Assembly (NCBI RefSeq): GCF_037392515.1
Contig: NC_090288.1
Location: 8,611,501 to 8,675,500 of the forward strand
From: Haliotis asinina
Taxonomy: Eukaryota; Mollusca; Gastropoda; Lepetellida; Haliotidae
Reading direction: 5' to 3'
Length of the DNA stretch: 64,000 bases
Part shown: positions 31,981-44,300 of the stretch, piece by piece
How the letters are laid out: each line of letters opens with the position of its first letter
How positions within the stretch are numbered: position 1 is the stretch's first letter
Notes under the pieces: generated by a model
Database searches by the model: none
Seen by the model: the letters and a program-made list of their open reading frames with translations, nothing else
What the model was told of the DNA's origin: nothing
Program-made: the position numbers and the translations under genes

Positions 31981-34900
31981 ATGCTGGACCTGGAGCTACT
32001 GCAGAGACTGCCCTACTCGGACCATCTTCTTGACCTGGTCAAACGGTGTGAGGTATGGCTACCGAGAAGTCTCGCGGGTCGGGCCGTTCTGGTCGGAACT
32101 GTCGCCGGGGTGGCAGTCTATCTTGTAACCAAGAAGAGGTATAAGCTACCCCCGGGGCCCCGAGGCTGGCCACTACTGGGGAACCTGTTCGGTGAGATAA
32201 TATTCTTGCACTCTTTTTAATTTGATTTTTTTTCATTCTCATTGCATTGTTTTATTGTACATGTATATTTGTCTTGAAAAGTTCATAAACAATACCCTTA
32301 TGAACAATACCCTTATGTCGAACATGAACGATTATGTCGTTATTATGATTGTGATCATGTCGGTCATGAGCAATACCCTTGTGTCGAACATTCGATAATT
32401 TCGAACTAAAATCATGGTTCCAGCGCAATTCCTATTGAATATTTTTGCGGTTATGTCGTAACTCGTATAACTTGAAATATTTCCGTATGTCCCTCCAACT
32501 TCGATACAACGGCTTTCGACTAAAACATAAACTGTCCTTTTTACTGAAAATGCAGACTCAATAATCACATATTTCATGTCCTAGATTTCCAGAATACGAC
32601 CATGTATGAGAAGCTAAACGACTGGAAGTCGAAGTATGGGCCAGTAATTATGTTCCATATGGGTGAGTCGAACTTATGACAAAACATTCATTTGTGAATA
32701 ACATTCTGATGATTTATGTGAAAAGTATATATACATTTTCGTACCACTACGAAAAGCCTTCCCAAATAAACCAGACATATGTGTTGACATCTTAAAACTG
32801 GTTTTATGCTTAATCATGTTATAATGTTTCATAGTGTAGTACGTTTAATTTGGTACAAAAAGCTAAGCCATAATTATTGATATTGATACTTCCTTTAGCA
32901 TGTTTTGCACAATGATATCCTGTTTCATATGAGTGTGATATCGTTTTTGATGTTCTTATAATATTAGAATGTAACATATTGATATCAACACCTAAAAAGT
33001 GGAATAGAATTCGTGTTCATGTCAAATGAGGCAACTAACGAGACCATGTGGTAAGACATCTGCCCACTGATTTATCTCGTTATTTACGTGACGCTGAGAT
33101 ACCTATGTAATGTTGCTTTCCGTGGCATTCACGCATTCTGGTCTTCATAAAATATATTCAGGACGACAGTAACAATGTTTAGTCTAATAGCCATATTCAT
33201 GATCATGTTGATGTTTACATATATATTGCTCGTTGTCGTTGTCATGGTGAAGACGTATTCCAGGGGTAATATATTGCTTGATACTACTTAAGACACTGAT
33301 AAGATGATATATATTGCTTCTGTGTTGGTAGGTCCTGAACGAATGGTGTCCTTGAACAGTATTGAGGTCGTATTGGAGGCGCTAGTAAAACGACAGGCCG
33401 ACTTCGCAGGGAGACCACAGTCGTACTCGTGTCTGTAATATTTCCATACTGAAGATACTATAATGACCCCTTTTATGATTTTACTTAAACATTGTTAATA
33501 TACCAGAAGTACACTTAGGATCTGTTGGTGAAGTTGTAAAGGGAGATAACTGAGGAATGTTCCCCTCATTAAATGTCAGTCCCTTTACGCTTTAGAATTG
33601 GTCTTCAATAACCCATGCTTGTAAGAGACGACTAACGGAATCGGGTGGTCAGGCTCGCTGACTTGGTTGACACATCGTTTAACATGCTCATGATGTAGGT
33701 CAATGTACATACTGTTGATCACTGGCTTGTCTGGTCTAGACTCCATTATTTCACACAGCCACCATACAGCTGGAATATTGCTGGGTATTATGTTTGACAA
33801 CAAACCAACCAAGAATACTCGTTTGTTTACTTGGTCAGGTGAACAAAGATGAAATTGCATCGCTAGATTTCCTTAACGATGCAACTGACAAGAGCATCAA
33901 CAAGCCGCTTGTTGTTGTCTTTTTGCGCAGCAGGATCCGATTCTGATTATAGTCCTTGGTTTGTCAGCACCATACCCGTTTAAGACAATGGACCGCCTAC
34001 GTGGTGTTTAGCGCGTCCACCTGGAGAGCTCAAGGTCGTGGGTTCGAGGCCCGATCGCATCATAGTTACCAAAAGACGTTAAGACTGGTCGACTCGGAGT
34101 CAGCATACGGTGTCTGAGTGGAGTGTTCATGCTCAACTACGGCACTATATCGCAGTGAGCTATCACTATAAAACCAGCTTGTACGAGCAGCCACACATAC
34201 ACACATCGTTACATTAGTAAAATATTCTGACGTTAAACCCCATTTCAGCTCACATCCTAGACAATAACCCGATATCCAGACACTGTGGAACCTCCCCACC
34301 AACCATATAACTTGGTGTCATGTGTTTTGTGTTCAGCCTTACTGATAAGCGATGGGGGACGGAACATTATGTTAGGACAATACAGTCCTACGTGGAAACT
34401 ACACCGAAAACTGGCCACGAAAGCTTTAAGGTAAGTAAAACACTAAGCTATTCATAATGAGGTATTGCCTTTGATCCTCTTCTGTTTGTATTCATGCATT
34501 TACGTGTTTTCCGAAGGTATACGTAAGATAGATAATTTTAAACGTAACATACAGCATAGGGTTTCTCTACGCTTCAGTATTTGAGGTTTATGCCCAATTT
34601 GACCCAACACGATCCAGGGTAGTATAGGTCTTCAGCAACCCATGCTTGCCATAAAAGGCGACTCTGCTCGTCGTAAGTGGCGACTTACGGGATCGGGTGG
34701 TCAGGCTCGCTTGACTTGGATGGCACGTGTCATCAGTTTCCAAATGTGCACATCGATGTCCATGCTGTTGATCACTGGATTGTCAGGTCCAGACTCAATT
34801 ATTTACAGACCGCCGCAATATAGCGGGAATATTGCCGAGGGCGGCGTAAAATTAAACTCACGCACTCCTAGTAACATTTACAGAGAACTACAGGTATCTT

Positions 34901-37900
34901 GGAACTGAAACGTTATAGGTCTTGGAAAATATATGGATATGTGAAAAGTCTATATATCACTGCAAAAAGAAAACAAACAAACAGGCACAATAGAGTCGTT
35001 CATGTAGTTTCAGTGTGCATTTTGTATTGAAGAAAACCATGTATATTCAATTGATAGACAGTGCTACTTTTCATTGACAGTCTTTTGTAAGTAGCTTGGT
35101 GTACATGAATATCATGAACTTAACAACTAAACTGTTTCAGATATTTCATGACCGGCACCAGACTTGAGGTTGGTGTGGAACGATCCCTCAGTAAAGGAAT
35201 CGAGCTGATGAAACAACAGAAGGGAGCCTTCAACCCCCACAGCATTATATCCCTCATCGTGTTCAACATCATCAACAATATGTGTTTTAATGAAACGTAA
35301 GTACGTAATTATGCAAGGATGCAATGATGCATTAAAATGTATGCATATTATATTTGGGGTTACCCTTTCTCAGTCAAGTACCGACTCTGGCTGTGGTGGC
35401 TGAGTGGGTTAGACGGCTGACTTTGTGAGCTAGCGTTCAAGTGCCTCGCTCTGATAGTGTGGGTTTGTATCCCAGATGGGACTCAAGCTAACTTAACACT
35501 CGGTACTTTACTGAGGAAGTATAATCCCAAATATAACATGTTTTGCAACAGTATCTGCAGTAACAAAATAAACTAGATGCGACACCTAAAGGCACAGTCT
35601 TGCTCTTCCAGATGTGACCTTGGCGACACGCGTTTTAACGACATGATATCTGGTCTTGACGCCTTTTTGCACGAGTTCGGCAACGGTGTCCTTGAAGACG
35701 TCATCCCACCCCTCCGTCTCTTCCCCACCCAGCAGCTGAAGCGACTGGTGAAACTCGCTGATCAGTTCTTTGATTATCTTCGGCGGGATATCGAGACTCA
35801 TCGGCGAACCTTCTCAAAAGGTATCGGGAAGAACTCTTATTGTTTGAAGTAGGGTAGCACACCGTTCTCCACGGATACTTCCTACATTTGCTTGTGGTAT
35901 TTACTTTAATGGGCGGTGGGGTGGCCAAGTGGTTAAAGCGTTCACTCGTCACGTCGAAGACCTGGGATTGGTTCCAGATTATCACGGCGTGGGTTTCATT
36001 AACTCGATCAAACGCGCTAGCCATAGCACTACCCCACCACCCCACTCTCCTTAACAAATACACGCACATATATCACCTGTTGCGCATGTGTAACCAATAC
36101 TCATTTGTTTGTGAAACCTGTTTCTCTACTTGGAGGATGGGACATGGGGAAAGATTCCATGTTGCAATGATCGTTTCTTTCTAAACAGATAACATTCGTG
36201 ACTTCTGCGACGCAATGCTATTAGCCCAGGAAGAGGCGCGCGAAGAAGAAGATCCGGAAGTGATGTCACAGATAACAGATTCTCACGTGACGATGACAAT
36301 GTTCGACATAATGGAAGGTAAAGGCCTTTTGCATATAGCCACTGGCACATATACATTACAAAACAGCAATATATACTCTTGGAAACAAATTAAATAGGGG
36401 AAAACATGAAAGTACAAGTATCCTTTTACTTATTTCCAGATTTTCACCAACTCTGAAATATATAGCATGACGAAACACTTGCACTTTTGCGTGTTCCTAT
36501 TTATTTTTCCATGAGGATATATTTTAATGTTGCCATAATATCACCCATTAACGCTGTGGTATTATAGGATCCAGTTTGTAGTTGTTTCTTTCTGGACAGA
36601 GGTGTTTTTAATCCGATAATGGCCCTGATCCGATTAGGACCCTCGGTCGTATCAGTCCATGCATGTTGGTTTCTGTAAACTATTGTCATTTTAGTGTCAA
36701 GGTAACCTTTAAGCTGACGTTCCCTGAACTAAATGATATACGTTGTACTTACAACTCAAATTGGCATTAAAAATATAAATTTTGTGTCAAGAGTGAAATT
36801 TTTGCCCCCTGAATACAAGGAAATTCGTGTGGATGTTGTCTCATACTGACATTAAAACTTTCCACAGCTGGGGTGGATACGTCCCGCTACACCCTGTTGT
36901 GGACTATATTGTACCTGGCCATACACCCGGAGATCCAGGACAAGGTGCACGAGGAGGTGGATCAGGCCCTAGGTACGTTGATGGGTACCCGGTGGAAAGA
37001 GATAATTCTGTGATCACACCAAACAAACGCACTTATCCCAAGAGACTAAATTGATCTTAACACTGGGGTTATATTTCCTAACAGTCAATGAATATTCTAT
37101 ATGAAGCGATACACTCGTTGATAAGTAACGATGACAAACACATGAGATCCAAGCTGCTAAACATTACATAGTGTCTCAAGAGGTCAACAGGTGCGTTTGT
37201 TTCATTAGGTGTACGAGACTCACCATATTCTGCAAGTGGAAGTGTCTAAACAATTTCCATGATCACCAGAGACCTCGGTTAAAAGCCGCTGAATGTTCGA
37301 CTCTGAATTGATCATGGAGATCTCTCAGTGGACCCCTAACAAATGGCAGTGATCGAGACCATGTTGTGCTTCACCTTTAAGAACTACAATAATTGAGATT
37401 TTCATAATTTTGTGTCAACATGCCCTAGTCGTATTCGCGTTCATGCTTTTAGGTCAAGGTAGGGTAGTCTGGTGGTTAAAGCATTCACTCGACGCTGCGA
37501 AGATCCGTGTTCGATTCCCATCATGGGTACAATGTGTGAAGCCAATTATTTCTGGTGTCCCCACCCGTGATAGTGCTGGAATATTGCTACAAGCGGCATA
37601 AAACTAAACTCACTCACTTGCTGTTTTTATTCAGCTGTTGTACTGATTCGAAATCGGTTGACAGGATACGTAGCTGTGATATCACTGAATGGGGCCTAAA
37701 TACAATCAGTGACATATTCCAAAAAACGAAAGACAACTGTGATTAAGCGAGTTTTTTATTAAGGAAGTGATGATATTTACCTGTACTCGTGTTATAGGTG
37801 AGCGTCAATATCCCCGCGTGTCCGACAGGAATGATCTCCCCTACACCGACGCCGTGCTGCACGAGAGTATGAGAATTTCAACAGTACCGCCCCTTGGCCA

Positions 37901-38624
37901 ACCACACACCACACTCCGTGATACCAAAGTCGGTAAGATGTCTCGCCCAACACAATGAATAAATAAACCGTTGTCTCTCCCCAAGCACATCCTGATGATC
38001 CGGGTTAAACCTTTCAACAACCCATGCCTGTCGTAAGAGGAGGGTGGTCAATCTGGCTCACTTGGTTGACACATGTCATCATATTCCAGTTGCGTAGATC
38101 GATGCTCATTCTGTTGATCACTGGATTGTTTGGTCTAGAGTGCGACGTAAAGCTAAATTCACTCACTCATCGTGTTCTTTCTTAATCAAACTACCGTTAA
38201 CCACCTCAGTATATCAGTGTATATTAATTACTGAGAGTATAAGAATCCATGTAATGGTATTTGTTTAACCTGTTCAGGGGACTACGATATTCCTGAAGGC
38301 ACCATCGTCATCATAAACCATTACGCTCTGCATCACGACCCGGAACAGTGGCGTGACCCGAAAGTATTTCGACCGGAAAGATTTCTGGACGAGACAGGCA
38401 AGATGGCCCCGAAACCAGAGAGTTGGCTTCCGTTCTCCGCCGGAAGAAGAGTGTGTCTTGGAGAGAGCGTGGCCAAACCCGAGCTTCACCTCTTGTTGGC
38501 TGGGATTATGAGGCATTTCAAAATTTCCCTGCCGTCTGGAACCAAACTGAACTTTGAATCGTATGGGGGATCATTTGCAAATGTGCCACGTGACTTCAAC
38601 ATTGTAGCAGAATCAAGGTTATAG
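31981..38624 (+). CDS. Cytochrome P450 A, CYP2 clan, CYP17-like
   Basis: Ten exons: 31981..32191, 32585..32662, 33332..33430, 34337..34430, 35141..35296, 35612..35820, 36189..36317, 36868..36972, 37798..37932, 38278..38624, all GT-AG and in register; 520 aa. Heme mono-oxygenase, predicted ER-anchored: membrane helix about residues 34-49, basic stop-transfer KKRYK, hinge PPGPRG (57-62). C-helix WKLHRK; I-helix AGVDTS (326-331); K-helix ESMR (383-386); RPERF (437-441); heme loop FSAGRRVCLGE with Cys465. LTDNH-like TDSHVTMTMFDIMEAGVDTS before helix I recalls CYP17, but substrate cannot be inferred; family number is unassigned. The ATG follows a likely 5'-UTR splice acceptor (ccacag/gtggaccATG). 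Exon 1 and a central part of exon 10 are far more similar to P450 C than the other exons are. Introns hold seven SINEs. Confidence 0.93.
33592..33800 (-). mobile_element. Family A SINE, intron 3 of P450 A
   Basis: taacccatgcttgtaagaga, cgactaacggaatcgggtgg, cactggcttgtctggtctag, accatacagctggaatattg; the tail is replaced by a caacaaacc run. Confidence 0.75.
33985..34270 (+). mobile_element. Distinct tRNA-headed SINE, intron 3 of P450 A
   Basis: Head gtggtgtttagcgcgtccac ctgg with B box gtgggttcgaggcccgat; body with actatatcgcagtgagctat, cactataaaaccagcttgta; 3' end ctgacgttaaaccccatt. Differs from families A, B and T in body and tail. Its single gacgttaaac motif is only weakly like the family A tail. 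Confidence 0.65.
34622..34865 (-). mobile_element. Family A SINE, intron 4 of P450 A
   Basis: Full-length in family order: tcttcagcaacccatgcttg, gtggcgacttacgggatcgg, catcgatgtccatgctgttg, gtccagactcaattatttac, aatattgccgagggcggcgt, aaaattaaactcacgcact. Confidence 0.85.
35392..35545 (+). mobile_element. Family T SINE, intron 5 of P450 A
   Basis: ggctgtggtggctgagtggg, ttagacggctgactttgtga, tgtgggtttgtatcccagat (mutated B box), gtataatcccaaatataaca. Confidence 0.75.
35912..36010 (-). mobile_element. Family B SINE, truncated, intron 6 of P450 A
   Basis: Plus strand carries the head: gggtggccaagtggttaaag, cgttcactcgtcacgtcgaa, gacctgggattggttcc, then a ttatcacggcgtgggtttca body, with no tail. 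Confidence 0.65.
37448..37622 (-). mobile_element. Family B SINE, complete, intron 8 of P450 A
   Basis: Head gtagtctggtggttaaagca with B box gtgttcgattccc; body ggtacaatgtgtgaagccaa; tail gctggaatattgctacaagc, ggcataaaactaaactcact. Confidence 0.8.
38005..38170 (-). mobile_element. Family A SINE, intron 9 of P450 A
   Basis: aacaacccatgcctgtcgta, gatcgatgctcattctgttg, cactggattgtttggtctag; an internal deletion removes the pyramid of the tail, ending gtgcgacgtaaagctaaatt then CTCA repeats. Confidence 0.75.
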
Positions 38625-38723
38625 CTGTTGAATGGTTTGCCATTCTGCCATGTGCTGATAACTGACAGATAACATGTTCGGATACTTACATTTGTGTAAT
38701 ACACGTGGTTTGTAATGTGTGTA

Positions 38724-38729
38724 AATAAA
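38724..38729 (+). terminator. Poly(A) signal of P450 A
   Basis: AATAAA 100 nt after the stop codon at 38622-38624, with a GT-rich stretch (ctgtgattgtgtgact) about 20 nt further on. Confidence 0.75.
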
Positions 38730-38861
38730 ATATGCGACTATTCTGTGATTGTGTGACTGAGCTGAATGCACGGAGAGTTGTATTCAGGTTAGCTAAATTA
38801 CACTGCATAACACCTCCATATGCCGCAAGGGTGGAAATCCTCTGTCGCACTTTCGCGCACT

Positions 38862-39000
38862 TGTACGACGGTTGACTTTGTGTGCTGGCGATTAGGTGCC
38901 TGACTCTGAGGGAGCGGGTTCGAATCCCGGATGGGACTCAACCAAAAAAGTACTAGAATTTGCACTTTACTGAGAAAGTGAAATCCCAAATATGACATGT
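38862..39000 (+). mobile_element. Family T SINE, 3' flank of P450 A
   Basis: tgactttgtgtgctggcgat, taggtgcctgactctgaggg, agcgggttcgaatcccggat (intact B box), agtgaaatcccaaatatgac. The A box is lost. It runs straight into a 33-bp tandem array. Confidence 0.75.
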
Positions 39001-39007
39001 TGCATCA

Positions 39008-39245
39008 CTAGTGATGGTATCAATACCCCAAAGTGGATCGTTAGTGATGGTATCAATACCCCAAAGTGGATTGCTAGTGATGGTATCAATATCCCACAAT
39101 GGACTGATAGTCACGGTATCAATATCCCACAATGGACTCATAGTCACGGTATCAATATCCCACAGTGAATCGCTGTCATGGTATCAAAATCCAAACGTGA
39201 TTTGTTTCTCGTGGTCTCAGTACCCGAAAGTGGATCAGTTCTCTC
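39008..39245. repeat. 33-bp tandem repeat, about 7 copies
   Basis: Unit agtgatggtatcaatacccc aaagtggatcgtt, decaying along the array (cacggtatcaatatcccaca). Confidence 0.85.
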
Positions 39246-39812
39246 GTTGTCATGACAATTGGTTCCACCATGTCTGTTGACATAGACAAATGCCGTGGCA
39301 TTGTCCATGGCAACTAGTAGTGAGAAATTCCTGAAGATAAGTGCCTAGTGCTGGATGGCTAATAATACTGCTCTCATCTCCAGCATGTTTATATTAACTG
39401 GTGAGAGGGACCTGACCACGTATTGTTTTCTAGGCCAAAACTTCTAGAGACACCTGTCTACCCGATCCCGTTACTCGCCTCTTCCGATCCCGTTATTCGC
39501 CTCATATTACAAGCATGGTTGCTGAACACCGACTATAACCCGGAATTTCCCGGGTTGTGTGAAGAGTAACACATTGGTATCATGAGTAACGATCCACGCT
39601 GGGACGACTCGGCTGATGTCGCGTTTAATGTGGACATTAAGTAAACCAAAGACGTTGCAACAGTTTTATCATACATAACATTCTACGTTTGGACATTTCA
39701 TAGTCAGTCCTATATTCTAATATCAGTACTATATTCTATCTATTCTATTGATATGTTCACTTCCCGGAAACTAGCAATTTCGTAAGTGGACTGTCTTAAT
39801 CCATTAGACATA
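39246..39812. other. Gene-free spacer between P450 A and B
   Basis: A damaged family A 5' portion (ccgatcccgttactcgcctc, with a short internal duplication ccgatcccgttattcgcctc) lies at 39455-39560. Otherwise unremarkable. Confidence 0.5.
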
Positions 39813-40022
39813 AATAAAACAAAACAAAAAAACCCCAAAACAACCAAAACCAAAAACCAAAAAAAAAAACCAAAACAAACACAAACACCCCCCAAAAAAA
39901 CAACAACAAAAAAAAACAACAAAAAACAAAAAACAAAAAAAACAAACAAACAAAAAAACAAAAACAAACACACACACACACACCCAAAAAAATAAATAAA
40001 AACAAAGAAAACAACAAACAAA
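39813..40022 (+). repeat. A/C-only low-complexity block
   Basis: aaaacaaaaaaaccccaaaa type sequence with cacacacacaccc, again almost free of G and T on the plus strand. Confidence 0.9.
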
Positions 40023-40079
40023 CGAAGTGTATTTTTATTATTTGCAATATATTTTCAAAACATCGTAGATTATAACATA

Positions 40080-41145
40080 CTGACGCAGATGTAAGCAGTT
40101 ATAAATATTTCCAAGTGAAATAGAAACACCAAGTATCTTTCAGCGACAGGTGACGGATAAAACATGCTCACAAGCAAATGGAGGGGACACACCGTTTGTG
40201 ACTTCAGATCAATGACATGTATATTTATGTTAATGCAAATTGCCACGCAAGCTGGAGGTGACGATAGAACCACATGGATAGAGGTGTCAATAGAACTACA
40301 TGGCGAGGGTTGACGATAGAACCACATGGCTGGAGGTGACGATTGAACCACGTAGAGGAGATGAGAGTATCACATGGCTAGAGGAGATGATAGTATGACA
40401 TGGCTAGAGGAGACGATAGCATCACATGCCGAGAGGTGATAATATAGCCACATGGATTCTTGTGACAAAGGAACAAGTGCTACTATGTTATTATGTGCAA
40501 TATAATTCTAGAAAATACAGTAGAAAAAAATTGGCAGAAGTTCATATGGACCCAGATGTAAGCAGTTACATAGATTTCAAAGTGAAATAGACACACTGGC
40601 TTCTCTACGCACTGAATAGTAACACGTATACATACCAGGAGACGGAAGAACCACATAGCTGGAGAAGTCGATTGAGCCACATGGCTAGAGGAGACGGTAG
40701 AATCACATGGCTAGAGGAGACGGTAGTACCACATGGCTAGAAGAAACGAAAGAACCACATAGCAGGAGTAGACGATAGAACCGCGTGGCTAGAGGAAATG
40801 ATAGTATCACATGGCTACAAGAAACGAAAGAACTACATAGCTGGAGTACACGATAGAGCCACATGGCTAGAGGAAACGGTAGTATCACATGGCTAGAGGA
40901 GACGGTAGTATCACATGGCTAGAAGAAACGAAAGAACCACATAGCTGGAGTAGACGATAGAGCCACATGGCTAGAGGAAACGATAGAGCCACATAGCCAG
41001 AGGAAACGATAGTATCACATGGCTAGAGGAGATGACACACCTACGTGGTTGTTGGTTATGATAGAACCATTTGGCAGAAGTACACATGAATGCAGATGTA
41101 AGCAGTTACAGAGATTCAAAGTGAAATAGACACATTAGATGCTCT
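40080..41145. repeat. Compound minisatellite: 26-bp units between repeated ~60-bp borders
   Basis: A border phrase gcagatgtaagcagttac then gatttcaaagtgaaataga occurs three times, at about 40085, 40553 and 41093. Between borders, about 26-bp units (cacatggctagaggagacgg tagtat) repeat about 27 times in total with local variants. This is a two-level array. Confidence 0.8.
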
Positions 41146-41338
41146 GTGCATTAAAAAGTACGACATTCGCGTGTACATGCTTCCCATACAGAAATACTGG
41201 AGCATACTAAAGCATTTCCTTCTACGAGTTTACTCTTACATAAGCTGACAGCATTTATGCGACGTATATTCAAGTCAATTGTACAACTGGACTTCTAAGT
41301 AGATGTGGACATCAACTGGACTATCACATCTGTCCATC
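41146..41338. other. 3' flank of P450 B
   Basis: No AATAAA is seen on the minus strand close to the stop, so the 3' UTR end is not placed. Confidence 0.4.
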
Positions 41339-44300
41339 TCACGCAAATCTCTTTTTGACGACAACCTGATAACGCTTAGGCACAAAGGTGATGCTTCCTT
41401 CTTCCGGTTCAAGGTCAGGGGTCACTCCGTCCGGCATGCGAAACTCAAAACACCTCATGAAAGAGGCCAAGACTACATGCAGTTCCGGTTTGACCAACGC
41501 TTCCGCCATACACGATCTCTTGCCGACAGCGAAAGGCATCCAACTTTCAGTCCTCGGCACAAACCTTCCTGAATCGTCCAGGAAACGTTCGGGATTAAAC
41601 ACTTCCGGTTCCTTCCAGTGTCTGGAGTCGTGGTGGATAGCGAAGATGTTGGCCAGCACGATCGTCCCTTTCGGAATTTCGTAGCCAGCTGATAAAATGT
41701 AAATTAAAAATACACTGAACTGTGAAAGTAAGTGTGTGGATGGGTTTTGGGTTAGGTGAGCAAGGGGCGAGTGAGTTCACAGCTTCGAGCAGTGTTTCAG
41801 TTTAAAGCGGAGTTAAGTACAAAATGAGACATGTTACTCGCATGTAACTCCGAAAGTCTCAAGTTGGCATACCAAGGGGATCTTACTCTGGAAAAGTCCG
41901 GGGTTCGATCCCTCGGTTTGTGGATCCTGGACAGTTCATAAGTGCAATTCCGCGCCCAGGACCAGTGTGCCATCCTTATCTCTTCATAAGAACACATTTT
42001 AAAAAGCATCACCTTGCCAGATCAGTACTATGTAAATGCCAATGTATAGAGACCCAAATAATTGGGCAAAATATTAACTGTTTACATAAATAGATAACAC
42101 ACTCCCACACCCTACCCAGTCTTACCGACAGTTGTATCACAAGTGGTTGAGTGGGGGAGACCCAGAGGTGCCACTGTCCCTTTACGCATACTCTCAAAGA
42201 GCACAGCTTCGGTGTACGGCAGTTTGTGTCGCTCAGACAGCATCGGCACTAGTCGCTCACCTGTGAAACAGTTTGTCAGAAACAATCCTTACAATGAAAC
42301 AATCCTTTTCTACATAATTGTATTCGTTTCTTTTTTATTCTAGATTATTGACTCTTTTTGCTTATGTTTACTTCGGAAACAGATCTTAATAAAACCGTAT
42401 GAGTGCGAGGCTCTCATTTCGATAATTCCGTTGTAGCAAAGTAAATCTTGAAAGTGGTAACGTTCCTACAGCCCGTCTGTCTATATAATTCGGATTTACC
42501 AGTGGCGTAAATACTATATCTTGCAGCACTGATAGCGAATCCGGTCTAAATGCTTAGCAAACTCTAGTCTGAAAATTATTTGAGTTCTAAATGTTTTCCT
42601 ACCCAACACACTGTCCACTTCCGCATGGAGTTTCGCCTGTACTTCCGGGTATGCGGCTAGATACAAGGCTGTCCAGTACAGAGTCTGTCGAGACGTGTCC
42701 AGTCCCGCTGTCGGTGAAAAGTTTATAACGTAAATTATGGTTTTAAAAGACAGTTGTAAGTGAGTGAGTTTTAGGTCGCAGTATTCCTGAAATATCACGG
42801 TGGGGTGCACCAGAAATGGACTTCACACACAGTTCCCATATTGGGAATCGAACCCGTATCTTTGGCGTGACGAGCAAACGGCTCAACCGCTAGATTACCT
42901 TACCGTTAAAGACAACATAATGTAAACTAAACTGGGAATTTAATATTCACAGTTTAATTATATGTGTTTGTAGCTACGTTCGATCGTGGATATACATCAT
43001 TCTCTTTTGACAAACAATATTATATTTCTGTCAAACCAATTTACCGATTTCAAAGATATTTGCTTAAGTAGAACGACCCTCCTAGCTTCTCGCGAGGCTT
43101 TTGGCTAGATTAATATATTCCTTGATTACCTCCGAAAACATCTGCCACTGTCTGACCGAGATGCGTGTTGGTGAACTGCGCAAGTAGCTCCGGATCCTCC
43201 TCCTCCTCAGCCTCTTTCTGGGCAATCAACATGGCGTCTATGAAGTCACGTTGTGTATCTGAAAATCCAGGTTTTTGATGGTAAAAGCGCAACACAACCT
43301 CTATATTTTACAATGACACTGATATTTTATATGAGGTTTTAAAGAAACATTTAAGTCTGATACGAGTAAAGTTAACCATTCGTTAAAAGTCTTCACGATG
43401 ACCTTGACTTTAAAATCGGCAGACTGATCCGTTGGTACGTAAACTTGCGTGACCCACTCAAATTAACATTCCCGCTCTCTCCAATGCTGACATCATTGTT
43501 TGTTTGCATTTAATGCAGTTAATGAATAAATTGCAACAACATGTTTCTGCCGATTTACATATTGATTTTGTAGCGATAAAAAAAAGCGATAAAGAAGTAC
43601 GAAATTATGGTTTAATCAGTTTGCCTCAAGAGGTTGTTTACTATCGCTTGGGAATATTTTAGCTTTGGATAATCGACGCCAGACATTTTGGAGGTCACAT
43701 GTGATGGGATTTTTACAAAAATGCCGTAAATTTAACTATCAGAAAGGAATGAAACCATTTCGAAACTCATACCATGCAAATGTCAAACGTTCTTCAGGAA
43801 ACAAATGCGGTAAGTACAAGCGCGATAATTATCGTTATAATATGTCACAGAGTTCAGTGGATCATCCCGCAGAGATTCATGATCAGTACTGTCCCGAAAT
43901 AACCATACTTTGGTCATTGGGTGGTCAGATTCGGAGAATTTGTTGATTGGGTGTCCTGGTATCACATCGTCACTGGTGTCAGGGCAAGACTAGATTACTT
44001 CCATGTCTGGATTCTCATTTCCTGAGATTGACAATATAGGGAACACAGGCCATTGTAGACCAGAGAAAATGTTACACAAAATTTGACGTTTATTTCACTT
44101 GCCACAGAAGCTATAGCAACCAGCAAAAAACGTGTTGTTTAATCGATTAATCGCGGATAATTTCAAGAACTGGTACGTGGTAACTTTTATCATTAACAGA
44201 ACATTTACCTGCTTTAAACGTTTCTCTGTGAGCGTTGATCCTCTTGTAAACGAAGTCCATCAGCGAGTTTTGTATGTTCAGGAACTTCCTGAATTTCGCC

